Origin: Nemophila menziesii | Lineage: Eukaryota; Streptophyta; Magnoliopsida; Boraginales; Hydrophyllaceae | Length of the DNA: 64,000 nucleotides | Reading direction: 5' to 3' | NCBI GenBank assembly: GCA_029959085.1 | Contig: JARWIR010000023.1 | Span: 4,477,860 to 4,541,859, forward strand | Shown here: piece by piece, positions 45,439 through 54,927 of the stretch | Position numbering within the stretch: position 1 is the stretch's first letter | How the letters are laid out: each line of letters starts with the position of its first letter | Notes under the pieces: generated by a model | What the model was told of the DNA's origin: nothing | Seen by the model: only the letters and a program-made list of their open reading frames with translations | Database searches by the model: none | Translations under genes and position numbers: made by a program

Positions 45439-46599
45439 ATGACTAACAGAACCGGTGATTTTCGAAGAACTGCTTCCAGAAGAAAAACCACCATTGGTGG
45501 TTCTCAAGATCAAGCTATTGAGATTCCTGATTCGCGTCCCAAACGAAAAATTGACGAAGTTAAGCTTGATTCTAACAGAAAAGAAATCACAGGTCAAAAG
45601 AGAAGATTGATTGATGAGATAGAGAGTGAGAAGGAACCAGAAGAGGAAATTGCGATGAACATTGAGAAGGAAACTGAACAAGAGATTCCGGAAGTACCAG
45701 TTCAACAGAAACCTCCGCGTATGAAGATGTGGGCCCACAAGCCTAAGAGGGTTTACACTTGTTGGAAAACTCAAGTTCGTGAAAGAATTGAATTTTTGAA
45801 GTTTGGTGAGGAGACAAATTTTCCTAAGGGTATTATGAGTAGTGAACACAAGGAATATGCTGTGACATGTGCTAAGTTTGGTTGGAAAGAGTTGCAAGAA
45901 AGGAAGCTTGAGTTTATTCCTACCTTGGTGCGAGAATTTTATGAAGGTTTAGCCACCTCCCGTGATGCCATTGATATCCGCAAAAAGGTAGTTCCTTTCT
46001 CTATTGAACGTATTCGGAAATCCTTAAAATTACCCAACTTTTCTGGAACATGCCCTTTCCAAGAAACTCTTAATGACCCTTCTTTCGATTTTGAATCCCT
46101 TTGGGGGACCGTGCTTGTTAATGGGACTAGCCCAATTCCTGAAGGAGAAAGATATCCTGGACAGTTTTACAGCAGTAATTTGACACCTCTTGCTAAGGTT
46201 TGGTCTCGTTTCATAATACCCACTTTCTTTGGTATTAAACACACTTCCGAGTTGAAGAAAGAGCATATATTTGTTATTAAGTGTATTTTGGAGGAGAAAC
46301 CAATTGATGTTGCTAAGATCATTTATGATACAATCATGAAGTTCGCGAAATCACCAATGAAACAACAAAATCTGAAGTTTCCTTGTACTATTACTCAGTT
46401 GTGTCTAGACGCAAAGATTCCGCGTAAGAACGCAGATATTGACGTTGTTTCAGTTGGTGTAAGTATAGCTTTGAGCACGATCAAGAATATCCATGAAGAA
46501 GCAACACGAGCTACCAAAAGTCCTAGAACTCCTCAATCAAAGAGAGCGAAGACTGTTCCTGAGTTGGAATCGAAGATTCAGGTGTTGGAAGAGAATTAG
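45439..46599 (+). CDS. Element E2 ORF3, Transposase_32-like protein (386 aa)
   Basis: Start set at ATG 45439, which follows the TGAGTTTGGGG box at 45419-45429; the frame is open slightly upstream but without ATG. Residues 1-100 are basic/acidic and polar with nuclear-signal-like KRK and KRR clusters. Residues about 110-330 contain the conserved core: KFGWKELQERKLEFIPTLV, REFYEGLA, VVPFSIERIRKSLKLPNF, SLWGTVLVNG, WSRFIIPTFFG and an Ile-rich IYDTIMKFA. It resembles Pfam putative plant transposon protein (Transposase_32), often found in Athila-like and other plant repeats. The C-terminus is a short coiled coil (VPELESKIQVLEEN) ended by TAG; homologous sequence continues in frame to about 46757, so the last part may be truncated. 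It sits where Athila env-like ORFs lie, but no signal peptide or transmembrane helix is seen. Function unknown. Confidence 0.75.
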   Translation: MTNRTGDFRRTASRRKTTIGGSQDQAIEIPDSRPKRKIDEVKLDSNRKEITGQKRRLIDEIESEKEPEEEIAMNIEKETEQEIPEVPVQQKPPRMKMWAHKPKRVYTCWKTQVRERIEFLKFGEETNFPKGIMSSEHKEYAVTCAKFGWKELQERKLEFIPTLVREFYEGLATSRDAIDIRKKVVPFSIERIRKSLKLPNFSGTCPFQETLNDPSFDFESLWGTVLVNGTSPIPEGERYPGQFYSSNLTPLAKVWSRFIIPTFFGIKHTSELKKEHIFVIKCILEEKPIDVAKIIYDTIMKFAKSPMKQQNLKFPCTITQLCLDAKIPRKNADIDVVSVGVSIALSTIKNIHEEATRATKSPRTPQSKRAKTVPELESKIQVLEEN

Positions 46600-48233
46600 G
46601 AGAAGATAATTGCTACCTTGGGAAACGTTACAAGAGAATTGGACCTATTGCGAAATTTAATCCTAGGCGTAAATACACTTCAAAACGCGACTTATGATGC
46701 TGTTACGCGAGATAAAGGTCCAGAACGCAACACCGATAGCCAGCCTCGTGCTGGTTAAGATACGTTTTCTAAACTTTCCTCTTAGTGTAGATTAGTTTAA
46801 ATGCTTTATTGAGTCTTTTCGAGTCGTGGGGACACGACTCATTTTTGAGTTTGGGGTGGGGTTCGTTGCCTCATCCCAGTTTTTATGTGTTATTTGCTTT
46901 ATTTGCTTTCAATAAAAGAATTTTCGGAGTTGCGTTTGACTGTAGAAATTTTTAAATATCCCTTTAAGCATACTTTTGATGAATCTATGATAGTAAATAT
47001 TGGACTTTAGGGATTGATATAAAACGCATTTAGAATTGCATGCAAACATAGGTAATTAATAGGAAAAATTAATGAACAATGCAAATGAAGTAAGCTTGTA
47101 CTCAAGGAATATGTTTGGTGTGTAGAACGTGAAATCCTAGTTAGTAGAGAACCCACCTAGATATGAACTAAAGACAAGCTATGTACTTAGGAAAATGATA
47201 GGGGCAGTTCTTTGTTAGCCATTTGTGCCTTTTTAGCCTTCTATCCCTTGTATTAATTATTATCCGTCTTAGCCCACTTTGAGCCTTAGCCTTTTCTTTG
47301 TAGCCACGATATAAGCCATTATCCCTTAGATTATTAGGCATGACCATATGACCCGCACTTGAATCACAATCCTGAGACATGTCTCGAGCTTGAGTTTGGG
47401 GTGGTGGGACCACTTATGGGAAATTAAATTGGTTGGGATTGATGTGCTTTGTAATGTAGCACAATTGCAGATGATATATACTTGTAACCCTTTGCCGGGA
47501 ATGAAGAAAAATGAAAAAGAAAGAAAAAAATAAAAAAAGTTGAAAATTCATACAGTAGGAACCGGGAACCCGGATTCGTCAAAACCGGGAACCCGGTTTG
47601 CTTCTGTACAAAAAAAATAAAAAATAAAAAAAAATAAAAAGAAAAATATGAATGAATAAAACATCCGGCAAAGTGGAATTTTCTGAAAATCATCTTGTTA
47701 ATAGTGGTTAGACATGGGACGCTAAATTGTTGCGTATATGGGTGAGTGAGAACAATTTTTGAGCGTTAACTCAAGCTCGAGGACACTGTTGATGGTAAGT
47801 GAGGAGAGAGCCAAAAGCTCACTTCAAATTTACCAAATATACATCCACACCCGTCCTTAAGCCAATATTATAACCGTAAAGACCTCGTGATTCCTAAGTG
47901 CATAGTGAATTTATTATTCTGTTAATAGGGAATACACTAGGTGGAGCGTTCAAAGCGATTTAGGATTAATGACCACCCTATAGCCATCATACAGAGATGA
48001 GTACAAGTGTAACCTTCAAGCATTGCAACTTTAATTTTATGATTGAGATTATTTATGTTTGATGTTGCATTCTAGGTGTATGTGTATATTAGTTTTTAAA
48101 GTTTGCTATATGATATTTGTTTTGAGAATTGCTTTAGGGTTTATTTGCTAGCTTCTACTTGTTTATACGCTTACTTCTACCCCTTTGTTTTGTTTTACTT
48201 TGTCGGGACGACAAAGGTTTGAGTTGGGGGTCT
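46600..48233 (+). other. Element E2 conserved 3' non-coding module and polypurine tract
   Basis: 46600-46758 is the in-frame tail of ORF3 after its stop. Then: hairpin 46821-46840; TGAGTTTGGGG boxes at 46846-46856 and 47391-47401; CTTTGCCGG at 47490-47498 and its inverted copy CCGGCAAAG at 47665-47673, enclosing one palindrome pair of the array type (47557-47602) and an A-rich run; the GAGAGAGCCAAAAGCTCACT block near 47803, whose flanks AAGTGAG and CTCACTT form a 7-bp stem; and the polypurine tract TTTGAGTTGGGGGTCT at 48218-48233. No gene; the small minus-strand frames are shadows. Confidence 0.8.
46821..46840 (+). other. Conserved post-ORF3 hairpin, element E2 copy
   Basis: GAGTCGTG, loop GGGA, CACGACTC: perfect 8-bp stem, 4-base loop, six bases before a TGAGTTTGGGG box. 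Also present in D (perfect), C, B and E1 (one or two stem changes) and decayed in A (near 59933). Confidence 0.85.
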
Positions 48234-49794
48234 TGATGTCTCCCTAATTGTTCTTATTTTCGACCCTTGGGAGACATCATTTTTGGTGTTTATTTAATTA
48301 ATTTGATAGACTTTTGGACTTAATATGCAATAATCCGGAATTTCCTTTTTATTTCTAGCATTTTTAATTTATTAAGCTTTTGCGCGTAATATTGGTATTT
48401 TTAGTGAAAAGTTTACAGGTTTTAGATGTTAGCTAGGAGAGGAATCAGAGGATAAAGTCAAAGATCGTGAATTAGAGTCAAGACTTGAAGATAAATCCCG
48501 AAGATATTATTTTTAGAGCTGGAAATCCATTTTCCAGGCCATAGATTGCTGATTCGAGGTGCTTAAGCGATGATTTAGCCGCTGACCTTTGAAGAGAAAT
48601 CATTCCTTATCGAGTTACGGAACTTTAGCAACTGTAATGAGGTCAATCGGAGTCATAACGCATCGGGAAAAGCCGTTTTAGTGAAGGTGTATCAGCAGTT
48701 ACGGGATTTTGGGCTTAGAATTTGGGCTTGGACATTTAATTAGTCTTTTATTTTCTGGTCCAATCCCTAATCCGTTTTTATGCTTATAAAAGGAGGCCTG
48801 GACTTCTATTTTTCACACAATTCACATTCCACAAGATTAAACATCAGAGAAAAGCAACAGAAGGAAGTAAGAAGAAGCTACAAGAGCTGGAGAGGGTCTA
48901 TATCTCCGTTCGTAGTCATTCCGATTCCGGAAATTAGGTTTTTCTTGTCTTTTAATTTTGTAAACAATATGAATTCCATTTCTTTTAATTTAGTTTTTCT
49001 TTTTAATATGAGCTAAGCTTTTCATAGTGCTTGAGAACAAACAATGGGTGAATCCCAATTTTATGAAATAACGAATGTTGAATTTGGGTTTATGTAAATT
49101 AAATTAGATTGGGTCCTTTACTCTTTTCGATAATTTGTGATTATTTACTGTTTTTAGAGTCGCGAACTAAGAACATGTATTAGTATCTAGGCTATTCCAC
49201 ATATGTGGCGTGTGGATCATCCTGACGGAGGGTTTGGGTATAGAATTAATTATTCAATCTAGGATAAAAGCTATTGATTCTGACGAACTTAGCTAATTCT
49301 AGGGCCAATGAGGTAATGAAACTTAAACATCCAACGGTGGATCATATTTACCCTGACGGGACTAGTGACACTTTAGGATCGCCTTATAGTCCACCCTGAC
49401 AGGGGTATAAGGAATTTAGAATCCCGACCATTGTAATTGACCAATTTAGCCCTTAAACAACATATGTTAGGAAATAAGATTGGGAGGATCCTTGCGTTCT
49501 CAAGTACTACTTCTCATACCGCGTTTTCACTTATTTTACTTGCGTCTTAGCTTTTACTTGCATTTATAATTTGTCTTTCATTTAGTAGTTTTAATAAACA
49601 AAACCAAACAAATACATTTTATTTACTTGCTTTCATAAGTGCAACCAATCATAATTTGCTAAACATTGTAGTCAACCATCCCATCCATGGAACGAATCTG
49701 TTTTATCATACATACTACTTGGGACAACCGTACACTTGCGGTTGTGGTTCGATTATCATTTGCATTATTTTTTAGAACACACAAAGGACCACCA
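48234..49794 (+). repeat. 3' LTR of element E2
   Basis: Same length as the 5' LTR; about 30 point differences counted by eye and no large indel. TATAAAAGG at 48785-48793. The ORF track-like frame 48780-49016 is an LTR artefact. Confidence 0.97.
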
Positions 49795-49799
49795 GTGAT

Positions 49800-52466
49800 C
49801 AAGCTTTTAGACGCGGGGATTATTTATCCCACCAGTGTGTACAGAAGAAAGGAGGAATGACAACAATTCTTAATGATAAAAATGAAGCGATTCCTTCTAA
49901 AACGGTAGTTGGTTGGAGAGTTTGCATGGATTACAAAAAATTGAACAAGGCCACCAGGAAAGATCACTTCCCTCTGCCCTTCATTGATCAAATGTTAGAT
50001 AAATTAGCTGGAAGAGAATACTACTATTTCTTAGATGGTTATTCTGGGTATAATCAAATTTACGTGGCTCCAGAAGATCAACATAAGACTACGTTTACAT
50101 GTCCCTTTGGTACTTTTGCATATCGCAGAATACCATTTGGGTTGTGTAATGCACCTGCTACCTTTCAAAGATGTATGATGGCCATCTTCTGGGATATGAT
50201 CGATAATTTTCTTGAAGTTTTTATGGACGATTTCTCCGTGTTTGGCGATGATTTTGATAAATTTTTAGATAACTTGGAGAAAGTGTTAATCAGATGCAAG
50301 GAAACAGATTTGGTCTTGAACTGGGAAAAGTGTCATTTCATGGTTCGCGAAGGTATAGTTCTGGGTCACAAGGTTTCGAGTGCTGGATTAGAGGTTGATA
50401 GAGCAAAGACCGAGGTAATTAAAACTCTTCCCCCTCCCGTTTCTGTTAAAGGGGTAAGGAGTTTTCTGGGCCATGCTGGCTTTTATAGGCGTTTTATTAA
50501 ATACTTTTCTAAGATTGCTAAACCGTTATGCAACTTACTTGAAAAGGACTCCAAATTCCTTTTTGATGAAGCTTGTTTAGCGACCTTTCAAGCAATCAAA
50601 GAAAAGCTTATTTCTGCTCCTATAGTTTTACCTCCATATTGGAGTTTACCGTTTGAGGTTATGTGTGATGCGAGTGATTTATGTATGGGAGCTGTATTGG
50701 GACAGAGAAAAGAGAAGATTTTTCATTCGATTTACTATGCTAGTAAAACTTTCAATGGTGCTCAAGTAAATTATACAGTTACAGAAAAAGAGTTACTAGC
50801 AGTTGTGTATTCATTTGATAAATTTTGCTCTTATCTTCTTGGAGCGAAAGTTATTGTTTATACAGATCATTCAGCAATTAGATATCTTATGGAAAAGAAG
50901 GATGCTAAAACACGGTTAATCAGATGGGTTTTATTGCTTCAAGAATTCGATTTAGAGATTAAGGATAGAAAGGGTTGAGAGAATCAGGTTGCAGATCATC
51001 TATCGCGTCTTGAAGGTTCAGAGATGAATGGTGGTACTGAAAGAGTTAGAGAAGAGTTTCCTGATGAGAATTTGTTTGTGGTTCGTGATTATGAAGCTCC
51101 TTGGTATGCAGATATTGCGAATTTAGTTGTGAGTGGTTCTTTTCCTGAAGGACCCACTTATCAAGAAAGAAAGAGGTTGGCTCATCGTGCTAGACAATTC
51201 TTTTGGGAGGATCCTTCACTCTACAAAGTTTGTGCTGACCAAATGATACGAAGATGTGTAGCTAAGGAGGAAACTGAAGCAATTATAGCTGGATGTGACC
51301 AAATGATACGAAGATGTGTAGCTAAGGAGGAAACTGAAGCAATTATAGCTGGATGTCATGATTCACTCTATGGAGGATATTTCAAGGGAGATAGAACAGC
51401 TGCTAAGGTATTCCAATCAGGTTTTTACTGGCCTACTCTTTCGAATGATTGTCATGAATATGTTAAGAAATGTACAAGATGCCAGTTCACCGGAAACATA
51501 TCCAAGAGGGATGAGATGCCACGTAATAATGTGTTAGAAGTTGAAATATTCGATGTTTGGGGTATAGACTTTATGGGTCCTTTCATTCCTTCAAATGGTA
51601 ACCTCTACATCTTATTAGCTGTTGATTACGTGTCCAAATGGGTAGAAGTTGTGGCTTTACCAACCAATGATTCACGAGTGGTGATTAAGTTCTTAAAGTC
51701 ACATATTTTCACTAGACATGGTACACCTAGAGTGATTATTAGCGATGGAGGATCTCATTTCGTTAATAAATATTTGAAGACTGTTCTAGAGAAGTATGGA
51801 GCAAGACACCGTGTATCTACTGCATATCATCCACAATCCAATGGTCAAGCTGAAGTTTCGAATCGTGAAGTTAAGTCAATCCTAGAGAAAACCGTTGGCC
51901 CTACAAGAAAAGATTGGTCGATGAAGTTAGATGATGCGTTGTGGGCCTATCGTACTGCGTTTAAGACTCCAGTTGGTGCATCTCCGTATCGTATGGTGTA
52001 TGGTAAGGCTTGTCACTTACCTCTTGAGCTAGAAATGGGTGCCTATTGGGCAATTGCGCAGTTGAACTTAGATCCTACCTTAGCTGGAGAGAATCGTATG
52101 ATGAAGCTTTACGAACTTGACGAATTCCGATTGAATGCCTATGAAAATGCTAAACTTTACAAAGAAAACACGAAGAAATGGCATGACAATCGGATTCGTA
52201 CAAAGAACTTTGAAGTGGGACAAAGAGTACTGAAGTATAATTCAAAGTTCAGCAATTATCCGGGTAAGTTAAGGTCTAAGTGGTCGGGTCCATACATTGT
52301 GATCAAAGTTACACCTCATGGGGCGATAGAAATAGAACATCCGCTCGAGAACTGCACCTTCATGGTGAACGGTCATCGTTTAAAGATTTACCATGGAGGT
52401 GAAGATACCAAACGCTTGGAAGATCCACATCCCGGGGAGGTCATGTATCTCTTTGAGACTCCTTAG
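49800..52466 (+). pseudogene. Element E1 pol, second part: RT-RNase H-INT
   Basis: Continues the E1 gene after E2. The start matches E2 pol at residue 728 onward; about 28 bases are missing near 49833. The block 49857-50978 carries RT ([24 protein letters not shown]) and RNase H ([15 protein letters not shown]); a TGA at 50976-50978 replaces a Cys codon in E2. From 51024 the same frame continues through integrase to the TAG at 52464-52466: HHCC region, [24 protein letters not shown] and KWSGPYIV. A perfect 60-bp tandem duplication at 51237-51296/51297-51356 repeats 20 residues just before the HHCC zinc region. Catalytic residues are kept, but stops, shifts and the insertion make it inactive. 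Confidence 0.93.
51237..51356 (+). repeat. 60-bp perfect tandem duplication in E1 integrase
   Basis: Two identical 60-bp copies, 51237-51296 and 51297-51356. In frame. Absent from E2 at 43100-43160. Confidence 0.97.
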
Positions 52467-52690
52467 AAGCATGAGGTAACCCGTCGAGCCTAACAACGTT
52501 AAACAAAAGCCAATTCTTTGTATATTAGTTGAGTTTTTTAATTTTCGCAATGTAGAATAGTTTGAGTTTCATAATTTTAGTGTTTATTATTACGAAATGA
52601 GGAAGGGTAGTTGTTTTTAATGATTTCAGGGGTAAAAAGGTCAAGAGTTTGGGGTCAAAAGGACGAGAATAGAGAAAAAATAGGTTGGTT
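52467..52690 (+). other. Element E1 pol-to-array junction
   Basis: GAGGTAACCCGTCGAGCCTA near 52473 and a box (GAGTTTGGGG) near 52647. No gene. Confidence 0.55.
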
Positions 52691-52694
52691 GTCC

Positions 52695-53225
52695 AGGAGA
52701 AACTGGGTACCCGGTTTCGCAAAAACCGGGAACCCGGTTTTGGAGCTGGTACTAACCTCACAACGCAACACTTGGCGTCTTGGTTCACGACACAGCGTCG
52801 CGAACCGGGTACCCGGATTTCTCAAAACCGGGAACCCGGTTTCGTGAGCTGTGATTTCTGAAGTTTCTGACTCAGCGTCTTGGAAGGCAGCCTTTTGCTG
52901 CGTGTTCACTCGCGATCTCGACGGAAACCGGGTACCCAGATTCGACAAAACCGGGAACCCGGTTTTGGTGCTGTAATATTCGACCTTTCTGACCCAGCGT
53001 TCTGGGTCCCGCCGTTTGCTGCGTCACCATCTGCGTGTCAACCCACATCAGCTACACAAACCGGGTACCCGGATTCGCCAAAACCGGGAACCCGGTTTTG
53101 AAGAGCAACTCTCTAACCCAGCGTTTTGGGGTCCAGCCATTACTTGCGTGTTGAGGTAAAAAAAAATCATTAAGTATTCGTTTTCGCGTCGACACAGCGA
53201 CGCGAAACCGGGAACCCGGTTTTGG
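52695..53225 (+). repeat. Five-unit palindrome array of element E1
   Basis: Units begin near 52700, 52801, 52921, 53057 and 53203. The first four each pair a GTACCC-centred palindrome with a GAACCC-centred one (ACCGGGTACCCGG then AACCGGGAACCCGGTT); the fifth has a single copy. Spacers carry CTGACCCAGCGT and GCGTTTTG. Same unit number and order as E2. Confidence 0.9.
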
Positions 53226-53337
53226 TAATGTGATGGCGGTTTTGGGCTTTTTAACCTAGTTTCCTTAGCCTCTTCTGCAAGTTTTTACCTAAAACGCACC
53301 AATAGCCTCCCCACCTCCGAAAATCATCATTAACACC

Positions 53338-53348
53338 TATATATATAT
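53338..53348 (+). promoter_or_regulatory. Candidate internal TATA box of element E1
   Basis: CTATATATATATC between array and ORF3, about 270 bases before the ATG; homologous to the E2 site at 45166. Confidence 0.4.
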
Positions 53349-53609
53349 CATCAAATTCTACCATTTTCATCACAAAAACACAAAATCAACTCACCTCTTC
53401 TCCAAAATAACATCAAATCCTTAGTTTTTCCCCAAGATTTTTCTTCACCCAATCCTTAAATTAAACCCAATTCTCTCTTCTCCCACACAAATTAAACAAG
53501 ACTCATCTCATATTCCACCTGTTCTTCAATTCCTAAGCCTCAAAACATCAAAGTTCTAAATTTTCTCTAGTTTCTCACTATTTGAAGGTTTGAGTTGGGG
53601 TGGAAAGAG

Positions 53610-54927
53610 ATGACTAACAGAACCGGTGATATCCGAAGAACTGCTCCTAGAAAGAAGACCACCATTGGTGGTACTCAAGAACAAGCTATTGAGATTCCTG
53701 ATTCGCGTCCTAAACAAAAGATTGAAGAAGTTAAGCTTGCTCCCAAGAGAAAAGAAATCACAGTTCAGAAGAGAAGATTAATTGATGAACCAGAAACCGA
53801 GGATGAACATGAAGACGAGATTGAGAAAGAACTTGAGGATGAAACTGAACAAGAAGTTCCAGAAGTATCAGTTCAACAGAAACCCCCGCGAAGAAAGATG
53901 TGGGCCCAAAAACCTAAGAGGGTTTATACTTCATGGAATGAACAGGTTCGCGAAAGAATTGAATTTTTGAATTTTGGTGAAGAGATGGACTTTCCTAAGA
54001 ATATTATGAGTAGTGCTCATAGAGAATATGCTGTTGTTTGTGACAAGTTTGGTTGGAGAGAATTACGAGAAAGGAAGCTTGAGTTTATTCCTACTTTTGT
54101 GCGAGAATTTTATGAAGGATTAGCCCTTTCCCGTGAGGCAATTGAAATTCGCAAAAAGGTAGTTCCTTTCTCCATTGAACTTATTTGGAAATCTTTGAAA
54201 TTACCCAACTTTACTGGTTCATTTCCGTTCCAAGACACTCTTAATGACCCTTCTTTCGATTATGAATCCCTTTGGGGTACTGTGCTTGTTAATGGGGCTA
54301 GCCTAATTCCTGAAGGAGAAAGATATCCTGGACAGTTTTACAGCAGTAATTTGACACCTAGTGAAAAGGTTTGGTCTCGTTTCATAATACCCACTTTCTT
54401 TGGCATTAAACACACATCCGAGTTGAAGAAGGAGCATTTAATTTTTATTAAGTGTAATATTGAGGAGAGACAGATGAATGTTGCTATGATTATTTATGAC
54501 ACCATCATGGAATTCGCGAGAGCTCCGATGAAACAGCTGAATCTCAAGTTTCCTTGTACTATTACTAAGTTGTGACCATACGCAAAAATTCCGCGTAGGA
54601 ACGAAGATGACGGTGTGACATTTGGAGTGAGCATGGCATTGACTACAATTCAGAATATCCACGATGAGGCAACACGAGCTACGAAGACTCCTAGAGCTCC
54701 TCCACCAAAGAAAGCGAAGAATGCTCCTGAGTTGGAATAAAAAATAAGGGTGTTGGAAGAGAATCAAGAGAAGGTGATTCCTACCTTAGGAAACGTGACA
54801 AGAGAATTGGACCTTCTTCGAACATTGATCTTAGGTGTAAACACACTTCAAAATGCGATTTATGATGCTGTTACACGAGATAAAGGTCCAGAACGCAACA
54901 CCGGTAACCAGCCACGCGCTGGTTAAG
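53610..54927 (+). pseudogene. Element E1 ORF3, Transposase_32-like, prematurely stopped
   Basis: ATG 53610 follows a TGAGTTGGGG box. Open for 321 codons to the TGA at 54573-54575, where E2 has a Cys codon. Core motifs match E2 (KFGWRELRERKLEFIPTFV, SLWGTVLVNG, WSRFIIPTFFG). Beyond the stop homology continues to the common end block CGCGCTGGTTAAGATACG near 54917, with a second stop near 54738. Confidence 0.78.

Larger units (their letters stand above)
36920..49794 (+). mobile_element. Element E2: complete autonomous-type Athila-like retrotransposon inside E1
   Basis: 12,875 bp; LTRs 36920-38480 and 48234-49794, each 1561 bp, with about 30 differences by eye (about 2%). Target duplication GTGAT at 36915-36919 and 49795-49799. 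It contains PBS, gag (broken), an open PR-RT-RNase H-INT frame, a five-unit palindrome array, an ORF3 that is open apart from its last codons, the 3' module and a polypurine tract. It belongs to the same family as E1 and D. It is the best reference copy in the window for what the non-autonomous elements lack. Confidence 0.97.

Noticed and set aside
45439..46599. Envelope gene in ORF3
   Set aside because: Position fits the Athila env-like ORF, but no signal peptide, transmembrane helix or cleavage site is visible; the core looks like Transposase_32.
48234..48285. MITE or DNA transposon with TGATGTCTCC inverted ends
   Set aside because: The inverted repeat is always the first 50 bases of an LTR, next to a polypurine tract or target duplication, so it is part of the LTR.
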